Shown piece by piece: positions 35,391-45,614 of a stretch of DNA of 64,000 bases (position 1 is its first letter; each line of letters starts with the position of its first letter). The stretch is from CAWIHS01 sp963836005 (GTDB lineage Bacteria; Pseudomonadota; Gammaproteobacteria; GRL18): NCBI GenBank assembly GCA_963836005.1, contig CAWIHS010000001.1, forward strand, positions 310,001 to 374,000, given 5' to 3'. Position numbers and translations under genes: made by a program. A model generated the notes under the pieces. The model saw only the letters and a program-made list of their open reading frames with translations. It ran no database searches and was not told the DNA's origin.

Positions 35391-36728
35391 TTAATTTACA
35401 TCCAGCTTCAGGCCGCTTGATTGCGCCATCTGTACAAACCCTGGAAAAGAGGTGTTTACATTAGCGCAGTTGCTGATGCTGATATTCTCCTGTGAACGTA
35501 ATGCAGCTATAGCGAATGACATTGCAATACGGTGATCACCCAGGCTGTCAACGATTCCGCCGCCCATTGCCCCTCCATTGATGATCATTCCATCCTGGGT
35601 AGCCTGACAATCTATGCCCAAAATCTGCAGACCATCAACCATTGCCTGAATACGGTCGCTTTCTTTTACACGTAATTCTTCAGCACCGCTGACTATGGTC
35701 TGCCCCTGGGCGCAGGCAGCAGCAATTGCGAGTGCCGGAAATTCATCTATAGCAAGAGGAACCTGATCTTCTGGAATATGAATGCCATTCAGGCGGGATG
35801 AACGAATACGAAGATCCGCAACCTGCTCGCCTCCCACTTCCGATTCATTCTCAAGATTGATATCAGCCCCCATTAATTTAAGGATATTAATGATGCCTGT
35901 GCGCGTAGGGTTGATACCCACATGTTTCAGAGTTATATCTGAACCAGGTGCAATGCTGGCCCCAACCATAAAAAAAGCTGCTGATGAGATATCAGCAGGC
36001 ACATCAATATCACAGGCCGTTAATTTTCCTCCGCCTTCAAGACAGATAGTACGTCTGTGTTTATCAATGGCGATGACTTCCAGTGATTTATAACCAAACC
36101 CCCGGAGCATTCTTTCCGTATGATCTCTCGTAGGAGCCGGCTCGGTCACACAGGTTTTGCCTCTGGCATATAACCCGGCCAGTAACAGACATGATTTTAC
36201 CTGTGCACTGGCCATGGGAAGCTGATAATCAATCGCATCTAGCTGTTGTCCTCCGCGAATCTTCAATGGTGCTGTACCCTGATCTGTAGCGTCTATTTTT
36301 GCTCCCATAAGCCTTAGTGGTTCAAGCACTCTTTGCATCGGCCGTGAAGACAGAGAATGATCCCCTGTCAGGGTTAAATCAAAATTCTGTGCTGCAAGCA
36401 AACCGCTTAACAAGCGCATGGACGTGCCTGAATTACCCAGATCAAGGGATTTATCCGCAGCGGCCAGGCCTTTCATTCCCACCCCGTGAATAACCACTAT
36501 ACCCTGATCATCCGGTCCTTCAATATTAACTCCCAGGGATTTAAAAGCCTCAAGCGTCGCCAGGGAATCTTCTCCCTGTAAAAACCCCTTGATAGTGGTT
36601 ATACCTTCACTCAGAGAACCCAGCATGATCGATCGATGTGATATCGATTTATCACCCGGAACACGCAGGCTGCCTGTTAATTGCCCGCCAGGGCGGGCGA
36701 TAAATGTCATTGATTGTTGTTGTGTCAT
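35391..36728 (-). CDS. aroA: 3-phosphoshikimate 1-carboxyvinyltransferase (EPSP synthase)
   Basis: The 445-residue protein shows SLRVPGDKSISHRSIML near residue 20, LDLGNSGTSMRLLSGLLAAQ near 97 and a substrate-binding Glu/Lys region RVKESDRIQAMVDGL near 350. It joins PEP to shikimate-3-phosphate. Chorismate from this pathway also feeds MenF, encoded 16 kb away. The usual upstream tyrA/pheA/hisC genes are not here; a PAP2 gene is. Confidence 0.97.
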   Translation of the reverse strand: MTQQQSMTFIARPGGQLTGSLRVPGDKSISHRSIMLGSLSEGITTIKGFLQGEDSLATLEAFKSLGVNIEGPDDQGIVVIHGVGMKGLAAADKSLDLGNSGTSMRLLSGLLAAQNFDLTLTGDHSLSSRPMQRVLEPLRLMGAKIDATDQGTAPLKIRGGQQLDAIDYQLPMASAQVKSCLLLAGLYARGKTCVTEPAPTRDHTERMLRGFGYKSLEVIAIDKHRRTICLEGGGKLTACDIDVPADISSAAFFMVGASIAPGSDITLKHVGINPTRTGIINILKLMGADINLENESEVGGEQVADLRIRSSRLNGIHIPEDQVPLAIDEFPALAIAAACAQGQTIVSGAEELRVKESDRIQAMVDGLQILGIDCQATQDGMIINGGAMGGGIVDSLGDHRIAMSFAIAALRSQENISISNCANVNTSFPGFVQMAQSSGLKLDVN

Positions 36729-36925
36729 GATTTTGAAAGCTGCTTTAAAACTCAGGGATGCACTAGTTTACAAAAAAAGTCACTAAGTGCAAGTTATAGG
36801 TTAGTTCTTAGGCCAAAATGTGCAATAGGAACCGGGGATTCGTTAGAAAAAAAGAGCAGTTGTGCTTTTATTTATCACAGCTTCATGTTACTGGCGGGAG
36901 GTTGAGCAACATCCAATCAGTGGTG

Positions 36926-37756
36926 CTAGCCGTTAGCGTAATTTTTCATTAAAGCCCTGAACAGCAAAAATCCGCCAATTCCCAGAATCAGTCCTTCCAG
37001 TCCGCCGACGGTGATATCCAGCGGCGTATGTACCCGCAAAACGAGCCTGGAATAACATACTGCAACCGCCCAGGGTAAAAGTAAATAAAACATATACTTT
37101 CTCCATCCGCAAAGATAAGTAAGTCCCAATGCAAGAAAATAGCTGGCAAAGAACATGGCCGCAAAAGAATGTCCGGACGGGAAAGAATAGCCAGTTTCAT
37201 TGATCCAGTGTTCTCGTACACCCGCGGATAATGATAAATCTGCGTAATTTTGCTTAAGCGCCTGCCGCAACACGTCACTGCGTTGCAATTTTGTTCTTGC
37301 CTGTCCGGCACGGCCCTGATAAAACTCCATTGCTGTCATACCGAGAGGTCCATTTCCAGCAGGTCCTGAGAGATATTCAATATCGGGACGTGGATGCCTG
37401 AAATGCTCCTTGACGATATTTTCATTAAACCAGGCTCCGCCTCCCGCCAGAACAGCGTTTATAAATAAAGTAAATAAAGCCATTGATGTTTTTGTCCTAG
37501 TGCTTAGATCTTTGCTGGAAAGCAGAAATATCAACGCAGTCATTGCAACCAGAGCCACCCATGGAAAATGACCGGAAGCAGAAAACCACAGGGCAATTTC
37601 TGTAAGCGGTGTATTTAACTGCTCATAGGGCATCTGCAGGAAACTTCCCAGGGGTTCGGTCCCTGACATAAATAACGAAAATATCAACACCAGTAAAGGC
37701 AGTATAATTTGATTCATTACCCGTGCAACCGGGGCAGGCGTGTAATTTTTTCGCAT
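36926..37756 (-). CDS. PAP2-family membrane phosphatase (PgpB-like)
   Basis: The 276-residue protein has about six membrane helices and all three PAP2 motifs: KEHFRHPRP near residue 122, YSFPSGHSFAAMFFA near 196 and SRLVLRVHTPLDITVGG near 238. Relatives remove phosphate from undecaprenyl pyrophosphate, phosphatidylglycerophosphate or lipid A at the periplasmic face; the precise lipid is open. Confidence 0.87.
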   Translation of the reverse strand: MRKNYTPAPVARVMNQIILPLLVLIFSLFMSGTEPLGSFLQMPYEQLNTPLTEIALWFSASGHFPWVALVAMTALIFLLSSKDLSTRTKTSMALFTLFINAVLAGGGAWFNENIVKEHFRHPRPDIEYLSGPAGNGPLGMTAMEFYQGRAGQARTKLQRSDVLRQALKQNYADLSLSAGVREHWINETGYSFPSGHSFAAMFFASYFLALGLTYLCGWRKYMFYLLLPWAVAVCYSRLVLRVHTPLDITVGGLEGLILGIGGFLLFRALMKNYANG

Positions 37757-37868
37757 TAATTGTAGTCCTGGACTGGATTAGTTTTTTCTGTGCCCTGACA
37801 AAAACAGCCAAAGCCTGTTGATTAGTGTATTATGCTTATCATATCGCACCCTTCAAGCCATTTTTAAT

Positions 37869-38519
37869 ATGCCAGAAACCGTCAAACCAATATGTCCCCT
37901 GTGTCAGTCTGAACATATTGAAGATTATTCTCAAGATAAACATAGAGATTATCTGCTATGTCGTAGCTGTCATCTGGTGTTTGTTCCGAAGAAGCAGTTT
38001 TTATCGGCAGATAAAGAGAAGGCGCGCTATGATGAACATAACAATTCACCTGCGGATCTGTCTTATCGAAATTTTCTCCAGCGTATATTTACCCCTATGC
38101 ACAAGCGTCTCAAATCAGGCAGCGCAGGTCTGGATTTTGGTTCTGGTCCAGGCCCTACATTATCAATTATGTTTCAGGATGCCGGATATAGAATGTCTAT
38201 TTATGATCATTTCTTTGCCCATAATCCGGAGGTATTCACGAAACACTATGATTTTATCACTGCAACCGAAGTGGTTGAACATTTACACCAGCCGGCAAAA
38301 GAGCTGGATAAATTATGGAACTGTCTCAAAACGGGCGGATTGCTTGGTATAATGACAAAACAACTGGTTTCCCGGGAAGCCTTTCAAAACTGGCATTATA
38401 AAAGAGATTTGACCCATGTTTGTTTTTTTTCCCGCAAAACATTTCAATGTCTGGCTCATGAGTGGGACGCATCCATTGAATATATTGATAATGATATTGT
38501 GCTGTTTTATAAAAACTGA
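37869..38519 (+). CDS. Class I SAM methyltransferase with N-terminal zinc knuckle
   Basis: From MPETVKPICPLCQSEHIEDY (ATG at 37869) the product is 216 residues. An N-terminal Cys4 knuckle (CPLC and CRSC) is followed by AGLDFGSGPGPTLSIMFQDA (SAM loop near residue 84) and FITATEVVEHLHQP, as in methyltransferase type 11/12 proteins. The acceptor is unknown. An upstream in-frame ATG at 37818 is less likely. Confidence 0.78.
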   Translation: MPETVKPICPLCQSEHIEDYSQDKHRDYLLCRSCHLVFVPKKQFLSADKEKARYDEHNNSPADLSYRNFLQRIFTPMHKRLKSGSAGLDFGSGPGPTLSIMFQDAGYRMSIYDHFFAHNPEVFTKHYDFITATEVVEHLHQPAKELDKLWNCLKTGGLLGIMTKQLVSREAFQNWHYKRDLTHVCFFSRKTFQCLAHEWDASIEYIDNDIVLFYKN

Positions 38520-38534
38520 ATAACTGTGCGTAAA

Positions 38535-38582
38535 TAGTTTCCATCCATAAATAGCCATCCTGGTTATATTATGGAGCGCAAA
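38535..38582 (-). repeat. Dispersed ~45-bp repeat, copy 1
   Basis: The stretch tttccatccataaatagcca followed by tcctggttatattatgg recurs in inverted orientation at 54175-54222 with a few changes. A CTAAGTAGTTAC half-palindrome at 38612-38623 follows, as CAAGTAGTTA does next to copy 2. Confidence 0.75.
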
Positions 38583-38611
38583 AGTGTCTATCAAAAAAAC
38601 GGGCCGGGATG

Positions 38612-39718
38612 CTAAGTAGTTACAAATTTGTTTTGATTCATTAGAATTTGATGAGCATTTCCAGTAAAAATAATACGCTGCTGCTTTTTTTCCATCTGGT
38701 AGCTGTACATGGGATCATAATAGCGAGTCAGTAATTGTTCAAACACGGGTTTATAGCTGCTGACTTCAGCGGTGTTTTTATGTTGTTCTATGGCCTGCTG
38801 CATTAGAACATTCAGTTCTTTATACAAGACTCCGCCAAGTCGTTTTTTGATACGTTCCAGACTATCCAGCATATATTGTGCATAGAGATCAATAGCTCGC
38901 CTGGAATCGCCTGTATGCTTTTCATAGATTTGCAACAGGTCCAACACATAATCTTTAATAATAATATTGATTCTGTAGTTAATATCTTCTTCAAGCATCA
39001 CAACCGGTGCCTGATTCATTTTAGCCTGCAGTAAGTCTGGCAGCACCAGTTTACCGATCAACCGGCTTTCATCTTCCAGCCAGAACTGTTTTATACCTCT
39101 GGCTCTGTATTTCATAAGCTGAATAGACAGTTTATTTTCAAAATCAATTTGTTGTGGTTGTCCGTCAGGCAAACGCCCAAAACTTGAACCACGATGATTC
39201 GCCAGTCCTTCCAGATCCACAGGGTGAGATAATTGATTTAATAGATAAGTTTTACCCGTACCCGTTTTTCCTCCCAAAACGACAAACTGACTATCCTCAA
39301 TAGCCTGTTCCAGTTCATCAATCAAAAAACGCCGCATGGCTTTATAACCGCCTTTAATAAGGGGTAATTGAATCCCGGAATCGTGCAGCCATTGCTGCAC
39401 CGTGCGTGATCGTAATCCGCCTCGGAAACAGTACAGATATCCTTCAGGATGTTGTTCGGCAAATTGTTTCCAATTCTGTAGACGTTCGGCCTTAACAGAG
39501 TCACAGACCAGTTTATGCCCCAGGTCTATAGCGGCGTCCTGCCCTCTCTGTTTATAACGGACACCGACCTGATGACGTTCTTCATCGGTAAGTAATGGGA
39601 AATTAACGGCATTAGGGAAAGCACCCTGAGAAAACTCTACAGGCGCCCTGACATCCATGATGGGAATATCGTCAAGAAAAATGGAACGAAGCATATCTCT
39701 GTGTATTTTTTTTTCCAT
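38612..39718 (-). CDS. selU: tRNA 2-selenouridine synthase (MnmH/SelU)
   Basis: The 368-residue protein has an N-terminal rhodanese domain with the active Cys in YLYCFRGGLRSRTVQQWL (Cys97) and a P-loop GGKTGTGKTYLLNQL near residue 148. It replaces sulfur by selenium (or adds geranyl) at the wobble 2-thiouridine of tRNA. SelD, which makes the selenium donor, is not in the window. The start at 39718 gives full family length. Confidence 0.95.
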   Translation of the reverse strand: MEKKIHRDMLRSIFLDDIPIMDVRAPVEFSQGAFPNAVNFPLLTDEERHQVGVRYKQRGQDAAIDLGHKLVCDSVKAERLQNWKQFAEQHPEGYLYCFRGGLRSRTVQQWLHDSGIQLPLIKGGYKAMRRFLIDELEQAIEDSQFVVLGGKTGTGKTYLLNQLSHPVDLEGLANHRGSSFGRLPDGQPQQIDFENKLSIQLMKYRARGIKQFWLEDESRLIGKLVLPDLLQAKMNQAPVVMLEEDINYRINIIIKDYVLDLLQIYEKHTGDSRRAIDLYAQYMLDSLERIKKRLGGVLYKELNVLMQQAIEQHKNTAEVSSYKPVFEQLLTRYYDPMYSYQMEKKQQRIIFTGNAHQILMNQNKFVTT

Positions 39719-40501
39719 CAGTCACGCATCAGCCTGAATAAATCTGTTAAATCTGCTGTTAAACCTGTTAGGTAGCAGCTGCAGATCCTATTATGAATGG
39801 ATGTTATGCCCGTATCAAGGTTCAATCATAGGAACAGATTGCATTGAAATTGAAGCAGATGATATTTTGGCAGTATGTCCCTTCCCGTCTTAAGTGAGAA
39901 GGAGCAGTGCTTTACCAATGGGTTGAACAGTAAATAACAGGCATAAAAAAAGCCCATTAAAAAATAATGGGCTTCGGCCTGCTTAAACCAGATGAAACAC
40001 AATAACACACTGCTTTTTTATACTGCTCTGAGTATTTTACTAGAACGTTTTTTGTATATCCTTATAAATTATAAAGTGTCCCGTCTGTTTAATTAAGCCA
40101 GCTCCCCCGAGCCCCCCCTGGAATTCTTTGCTAAATCTGTTTCTAAACTTGATTTGTATATAAAAACATATTTTAAACAGAAATCACAGAGGGAAAACCC
40201 TAATTTTTTAAAGTTATTTAATATTTTTAATAAATTCAGTATGTTAATAATCAAACAGGAAACGAAGTTTTATGCAAACCAAATGACATGCTGGTAGATT
40301 GTGAAAATAAAATCTGCTTTTTTATTGAAATACCTGCGGATTTTCAGCTTTAGTTGCTACATAAACATTATACAAGCTAATTTAATTTTTATAATCAACC
40401 GGTTAACAATATTATTATAAATATTTAGATACCTGGATAGAATTATTGTAAATAGTCATTATTTCTTTCAGGACAGAGCACTCTGCATATACTTGAACAT
40501 T
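39719..40501. other. Long AT-rich intergenic region between the nos cluster and selU
   Basis: About 780 bp without a credible gene or tRNA. It contains the terminator at 39950-39974. The part 40130-40480 is very AT-rich. Confidence 0.55.
39950..39974 (-). terminator. Rho-independent terminator
   Basis: AAGCCCATTA (39950-39959) pairs with TAATGGGCTT (39965-39974). An A-run on the left becomes a T-run on the minus strand, so it ends transcription coming from the nos cluster. Confidence 0.75.
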
Positions 40502-41167
40502 TTACTGATCATCCATTACAGAGAGGTAAGCCAGGATATCATTTATTTCTTCAGCTTCCAGTTCAGCAAATAATGCTTCAGCGTATTCATGCCAACGCGT
40601 GCCATTAATAAAATTCTGGATCTGCAGTGCGAGATATTGCGTATATTGACCTGCCAAAGGAGGGGTGTCAGATTTTTCTTTGCCTTTACCGTATTTGCCA
40701 TGACATAGCTGACAATCCTGTACATAAAGTTCTTCGCCTATTTCCAGATCACCATCTACTTTGGGAATATTGAAAACCCGTTTGGCAATTAACAGTTTTT
40801 CATAGGAAGTTGTATTTTCATCAAAATCGGGCATTCTGGTAACCAGTTCGATTTGTGATAAGAAGGCTGCAATTGAAGGTATATCTTCCTCCAGCATTTC
40901 CTTGTCATTCATATAGGGCCGCATGGGCATATTCTTGCGTTGTTCACTTTTGAACAACCTTATCTGTTGCTCAAGATAGGCAGCAGGGAATCCAGCAAGA
41001 CGTGGATACTCTCCTTCCTTACCGCCTTGCGCAAATTCACCATGACACCCCGCACAAACCTGGTTGATTTCATCCCCCAACTCAAGATCGATGTTAGCTT
41101 CCTGGGCGTAGGAATGGGTAGAAATAAAGACATAGCAATAAAATAATGACTGTAAAATTTTAAACAT
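40502..41167 (-). CDS. Diheme c-type cytochrome of the nos cluster
   Basis: The 221-residue periplasmic protein has a signal peptide (ending SYAQEA) and two heme motifs, CAGCH near residue 38 and CQLCH near 156, each in a cytochrome c553/c4-like fold (GEYPRLAGFPAAYLEQQI and TPPLAGQYTQYLALQI). It probably passes electrons toward NosZ. It is the last gene of the cluster, 17 bp after nosY. Confidence 0.88.
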   Translation of the reverse strand: MFKILQSLFYCYVFISTHSYAQEANIDLELGDEINQVCAGCHGEFAQGGKEGEYPRLAGFPAAYLEQQIRLFKSEQRKNMPMRPYMNDKEMLEEDIPSIAAFLSQIELVTRMPDFDENTTSYEKLLIAKRVFNIPKVDGDLEIGEELYVQDCQLCHGKYGKGKEKSDTPPLAGQYTQYLALQIQNFINGTRWHEYAEALFAELEAEEINDILAYLSVMDDQ

Positions 41168-41184
41168 GTTTAGCAGATGATGAT

Positions 41185-42012
41185 TTAAGGTAAGTCACCT
41201 TTTTTAAACAGATAATAGCCTAAAAACGCGCACACGGTGCCCAGTATCAGCGGATAAAACATGGCCCAGAGGATGTATCCAACGTTACCAAAGGCATCAA
41301 GAATAACATAGGCTGATGGTCCGAGGATCACCAGTTGCGGGTCAAAAAGAACCATCGCTGCAGTACGAAACACCTGCAGAGGGTTGACCAGAGCTATAGC
41401 TACCGCGGTTTCAGATGGCAACCCCTGACGGATCATAATGCCCAGCAGAATCAGATCCATAAACAGCAACAAAGTCAACCAGACCACAAATGCAAGTCCC
41501 TGAGCAACATCGGCTGTTCTGGCCAGGGTTGATATTAGCATTCCTATACCAAGAAAACACCAGGCAAGTGCCAGTAATAAACCGGTATAACTGATAAACA
41601 GCATCCAGGGAATCTCAGCTCCTCTCGCCACCGTCCAGATCAGTGCACCCAGCATAGCCAGAAAAACCGGTAAAAAGACCACGATAAATCGGCCCAGTAA
41701 CCGCCCCCAATACCAGGATGACAAAGATATGGGTAATGAGAGTAAGTATTCAAACACTCCTGCTTCACGATCACCCGCGACCGAACGTACTGTCGTAATT
41801 AAAACAAACACGGGCAGAATGGCTATAGTTAACTGTATATAGGTGATCAGTAATCTGGATAAACCGGTAAATCCCATAATACGGCTTTCAGTAATGCCAA
41901 AAACAAACAGCAGAACCACAATACCGCCAAACACTCCACTATAGACAATAAACCATTTGGCTCTAAGAGATTCAATAATATCAGCCCAGGCTGTTAACCA
42001 TAAATGTTTCAT
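41185..42012 (-). CDS. nosY: NosY, ABC transporter permease for NosZ copper-site assembly
   Basis: The 275-residue protein has six membrane helices and the ABC-2 permease features VRSVAGDREAGVFEYLLSLP and GRLLGRFIVVFLPVFLAML. NosF and NosY with NosD form the complex that supplies sulfur for the CuZ centre of NosZ. It lies downstream of nosL and nosF; in Wolinella the order is F-Y-L, so L and Y are swapped here. Confidence 0.93.
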   Translation of the reverse strand: MKHLWLTAWADIIESLRAKWFIVYSGVFGGIVVLLFVFGITESRIMGFTGLSRLLITYIQLTIAILPVFVLITTVRSVAGDREAGVFEYLLSLPISLSSWYWGRLLGRFIVVFLPVFLAMLGALIWTVARGAEIPWMLFISYTGLLLALAWCFLGIGMLISTLARTADVAQGLAFVVWLTLLLFMDLILLGIMIRQGLPSETAVAIALVNPLQVFRTAAMVLFDPQLVILGPSAYVILDAFGNVGYILWAMFYPLILGTVCAFLGYYLFKKGDLP

Positions 42013-42194
42013 TTATTCTTCACTTTGAATTAACTTTTAATAGAATTATCAAATTACCCTGGCAATTATTAACTTGCTTGCAGTAGCGTTTTTCAATAAG
42101 TCCGGAAAATAATAAGGATGCAGGCAGCCTGAAACCCGTCAGAGCCCGACCTACAGATTCCATTCAATAACACATGAATCTTTAAAATTACTTA

Positions 42195-42656
42195 TTAGTC
42201 CAGATTTCCACCATGAATATTGAGTTTTTCTTCAACTTCATAAATATGTTTTTTTGCCTGAACGAAATCCAGAGCCCCTTCTACTTTCTCAGACTGAGCG
42301 CCTAATCCATAACCCATGGGTGAAATTTGATCTTTGATATACCAGGCTTTTCTGGCATCAATCCAGAGCCGGGTTTTATAATCATTCACCCAGATCTCAG
42401 TTTGAGGATCATCCTTCCATTTTTTCTGATCAAGCCACAGTACTGCGCAGCCTAAATCATCAAATTTGTAGACCTGGGAACGTTTATTTTGAGGAAAAAC
42501 TCTCACCTGGGCAGAAAAATTGCGGTCGCTCAACATCATCTGGCAGCGTTGACAGGCATCGCGATCCCATTTTGGATCAATGTGACCCGTCTGATTGCTA
42601 TCACTACAGGCAGTAACAAGTAAAACCAATGCAGAAAAAAACAGTAGTCTAGACAC
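42195..42656 (-). CDS. nosL: NosL, copper-binding lipoprotein
   Basis: I place the start at GTG 42656, overlapping the end of nosF by 8 bases; this gives 153 residues with a lipoprotein signal ALVLLVTAC (Cys17). The frame stays open upstream to 42767 within nosF, but that extension is unlikely. CQRCQMMLSDRNFSAQV is the NosL copper-binding signature (CxxC/Met), and FDDLGCAVLWL and WYIKDQISPMGYG complete the family. It delivers Cu(I) to NosZ. Confidence 0.93.
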   Translation of the reverse strand: MSRLLFFSALVLLVTACSDSNQTGHIDPKWDRDACQRCQMMLSDRNFSAQVRVFPQNKRSQVYKFDDLGCAVLWLDQKKWKDDPQTEIWVNDYKTRLWIDARKAWYIKDQISPMGYGLGAQSEKVEGALDFVQAKKHIYEVEEKLNIHGGNLD

Positions 42657-43506
42657 GCACGATTTCCACCATATGAATATGCTGAAGAATGGCGGCATAA
42701 CGGGATAGCACGCCCAGAAAACGCAACCGATCCGGCCCAGCAACAATACCGCTCCAGTTAAGTTCATCGCTGGTGGTAAAATTCCAGAGTTTTAGCGCTT
42801 TGGCAAAGGCTTCATCCGCACGCTTGATCAAAATTTCTGTCTGCAGCACACTGTTAAGGTCAATTTCATCTTCCACCTTATCATCCAGAATAACCACGCC
42901 TTGATCCATTTCAATAACACGATTAACCAGAGCAGCAACTTCATCAAGTCTATGACTGGAGATCAGCATGACCGCCTCATCTTTTTTCTCTGCCAGCAAT
43001 TTAAAAAAGATATGTCTTGCTTCTGGGTCAAGGTTTGCCGCCGGTTCATCAAGGATTAAAATACTGGCATTTCGTCCCAGGGCAATACTGATCAAAATTT
43101 TTTGTTTCTGTCCACCGGACAGTTTAACAAAGGGTCTGGACTTTAATTGATCGAACTCTAGTCCCAGGCGTTCAGCTACCTGGATCATCTGTTGAGGATC
43201 GGCATTACAGAGACTGGCTGAAAAATTAATCAACTGACCCACCGGCATTTTCAGAGGAGGAGGAAGCTGAGGTACAAAACCTATATGCTGTAGCACAGAT
43301 TGCCGTTCATCACGCGGATTTTTGCCATTGACCTGTACCTTTCCTGTATAGGTATACTCACCGAGAAGACAGCGGATCATGGTCGTTTTACCTGCACCAT
43401 TGGAACCCACCAGAGCAATACGGTCACCTTTTGTGATATCGAGATTCAGCCCTTTAAGCACTTCAGTACGGCGAAAGGTCTTTTTAACATTAGCAAATTT
43501 AATCAT
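42649..43506 (-). CDS. nosF: NosF, ABC transporter ATPase for NosZ maturation
   Basis: The 285-residue ATPase has Walker A GSNGAGKTTMIRCLLG, signature KLSGGQKQKILISIALG and Walker B ILILDEPAANLDPEAR. It energises NosY/NosD during CuZ assembly. The overlap with nosL suggests translational coupling; 162 bp separate it from nosH. Confidence 0.95.
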   Translation of the reverse strand: MIKFANVKKTFRRTEVLKGLNLDITKGDRIALVGSNGAGKTTMIRCLLGEYTYTGKVQVNGKNPRDERQSVLQHIGFVPQLPPPLKMPVGQLINFSASLCNADPQQMIQVAERLGLEFDQLKSRPFVKLSGGQKQKILISIALGRNASILILDEPAANLDPEARHIFFKLLAEKKDEAVMLISSHRLDEVAALVNRVIEMDQGVVILDDKVEDEIDLNSVLQTEILIKRADEAFAKALKLWNFTTSDELNWSGIVAGPDRLRFLGVLSRYAAILQHIHMVEIVRV

Positions 43507-43668
43507 AAGCCATTCAATTTGTTTTAATTAATCTATCTGATGTACGTGTATAGTCCTATGATCCGAGTATCTACAATCAATGCATTAAGCGCAGGATTCA
43601 AGCAGCATAAGTCAGTTAAACCTGCTGTACGCGAGCACAATCTGAATTGCTACCGAGCAGGCACAGTG

Positions 43669-44694
43669 TTAGTTTTTCGCCTGCTTGCTCTCAGGCATCG
43701 GCGCTGATTCATCCTGTTTGGGTTTCTTTCGCGTCAGGCCCTTGAATTCAAAATTCAGTGAACTGGTAGGACAGGCATCTACGCATAGACCACAGCGGGT
43801 ACAATCGGCCCCTATAGCCACTTCGACGTCAGTACTGCGGTATTTAATCGTAAGATCTAGAACGTGAGGTACCAGACAAACACTACGGCAATCTCCTTCG
43901 TGTTTGCAGTCAGTTAGATCATAAGTCACTCTGACAGGTGAAAAAATCCCTACGACACCATATGTGATGCCAATAGGACAAATATAGCGACACCAGGCGC
44001 GTTGTGAAAAAAATATTTCAAACAACAGCAAAAACGCGACCCATAGCAGTGCTAAAGTTGGACCATAGATAATAGCACGGCTTAAAATACCGGTAGGTGA
44101 AATAAACTCAAACACGGTATATCCTGTCGCTAACGCCAATACTGCAAAAATAATGTAAAAAACCGTTCTGACTCCACGATGAAAAGTATAATTTTTCGCC
44201 AGATTACGTGCTCTTAGCCACAAATGAAGTTTTTCAGTCCATTCCGCCAATAGATGATAAGGACAAACCCAGGAACAAAATGTACGTCCGCCAAGAATGA
44301 ACCATAAAATAAAAACCGTCACTATACCTATCAGCAGATTAATCAAAACCTGCTTATAAGCCAGCATCACCTGCAAAGCAGAATTTAAATCTGCCATATG
44401 AAATCCCATAAAACGGGAAGCAGTCAGTGCGCCTTCCAGTAACTGTATGTCCAGGGAAAATGAGACGACAAACAATAAATTAACTGCAATCAACGTTAGC
44501 CAGCGGCGTTTTTTCCATTTATTTTTAGAATTTTTATGATATTCAGCATGCAAAGCTTCAAGCTGTGCCTTGGTAACAGTTTCACCTTTTTTATAAAAAT
44601 ATATTTTTTCAGCAGCTGGTGAAATGTCCTCTTTGTTGGGTTTTGTAGGTGCCCGTCCCAAAAGCTGCGCTAATGATTCTAATGCTCTGTTCAT
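43669..44694 (-). CDS. nosH: NosH (NapH-like) membrane iron-sulfur quinol dehydrogenase subunit
   Basis: The 341-residue protein has four or five membrane helices. Two CxxxCP motifs (CSWVCPYHLLAEW and CRYICPIGITYG) and a ferredoxin-like cluster CTRCGLCVDACP at the C-terminus are as in NapH. With NosG it is thought to oxidise menaquinol and pass electrons to the cytochromes. A long polar N-terminus of about 65 residues precedes the first helix. It follows nosG by 7 bp. Confidence 0.92.
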   Translation of the reverse strand: MNRALESLAQLLGRAPTKPNKEDISPAAEKIYFYKKGETVTKAQLEALHAEYHKNSKNKWKKRRWLTLIAVNLLFVVSFSLDIQLLEGALTASRFMGFHMADLNSALQVMLAYKQVLINLLIGIVTVFILWFILGGRTFCSWVCPYHLLAEWTEKLHLWLRARNLAKNYTFHRGVRTVFYIIFAVLALATGYTVFEFISPTGILSRAIIYGPTLALLWVAFLLLFEIFFSQRAWCRYICPIGITYGVVGIFSPVRVTYDLTDCKHEGDCRSVCLVPHVLDLTIKYRSTDVEVAIGADCTRCGLCVDACPTSSLNFEFKGLTRKKPKQDESAPMPESKQAKN

Positions 44695-44701
44695 AATACA
44701 T

Positions 44702-45592
44702 TCACACTCCGCGCTTAAATGTTCTGCTCTGATTAATCGGCAGTTTGGTGAGATGATTCTGATCGATCACAATTGCAGCAGGTTCTGCCGGACATATCAT
44801 TTCACATACGCCACAGCCTACACAGCCGTCATAGACAACCGGTTTCATATGCTTCACACCCTTTATTTCTTCAATCAGTTCAAGCCCGATAGCACGTTTT
44901 GGCGGACACTGGTTTTCATCGTCCGAAGGCGGATTGCCGGCCTGACACTGATTATAACGCTGCTCAATAGGACAGGCCTGAACACATAAATCACAGATCT
45001 CAACATCATAAGTGAAGTCTTTTAACGGGACAGGGTTCCAGCGATCTATTTCTTCATAACGCAACAAACCTTCGTAGTCAGGTCCTCGGGCCTGTCCTTT
45101 GAAACCTTTGCCGGCCAGGGCCAGACAGAGTTTGGGTTTATTCAGCACCGCAAAACCCATACGAGTATCAGGTGCGTAATCCAGGGCATGGGTTAAAGAT
45201 CCGGTAGGACAGGCAAGCACACATTGCAGGCCGTCACAGGAAAAATCACAGGCCTGTTCTCTGGGATCTATATAAGCCGTTCCAAGTCCAAAACCGGTAT
45301 CCAGATCATCCAGTTTAATCGCTTTAACCGGACACACCTGGACGCACTGGCCGCATTTGATACAGGATGAAAGATAATCTTTTTCAGCCAAAGCGCCCGG
45401 TGGGCGTAATCTTAGTCGATTATTGGCATTTCCCTGCAGGGGTATAAACCCGGCCAGTGATACGCTGGTCACGCCGACTGTTAAAGCAATAGAACGTAAG
45501 AACTCCCTCCTGGCCTGTTGTGCGCGGCGTCCGGGCCCGCGCTTTATGGTTGTTGACTGTTTGCTCACTGAACTTTCCCCGTTCTGATCCAT
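44702..45592 (-). CDS. nosG: NosG (NapG-like) polyferredoxin with Tat signal
   Basis: The 296-residue protein has a twin-arginine signal (RREFLRSIALTVGVTSVSLA) and four ferredoxin-type clusters: CIKCGQCVQVCPVKAIKL, CDGLQCVLACP, CDLCVQACP and CVGCGVCEMICP. It is a periplasmic electron-transfer partner of NosH. A conserved neighbour of clade II NosZ. Confidence 0.93.
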   Translation of the reverse strand: MDQNGESSVSKQSTTIKRGPGRRAQQARREFLRSIALTVGVTSVSLAGFIPLQGNANNRLRLRPPGALAEKDYLSSCIKCGQCVQVCPVKAIKLDDLDTGFGLGTAYIDPREQACDFSCDGLQCVLACPTGSLTHALDYAPDTRMGFAVLNKPKLCLALAGKGFKGQARGPDYEGLLRYEEIDRWNPVPLKDFTYDVEICDLCVQACPIEQRYNQCQAGNPPSDDENQCPPKRAIGLELIEEIKGVKHMKPVVYDGCVGCGVCEMICPAEPAAIVIDQNHLTKLPINQSRTFKRGV

Positions 45593-45614
45593 TGATGTTC
45601 TATGAATACAGAAT

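Noticed and set aside
39719..40501. Long intergenic gap as an origin or small RNA locus
   Set aside because: AT-rich but without DnaA boxes in an array or a clear promoter-terminator pair; only the terminator is supportable.
42657..42767. Extended NosL N-terminus
   Set aside because: The extension lies in nosF coding sequence; the GTG at 42656 gives a clean lipoprotein signal.
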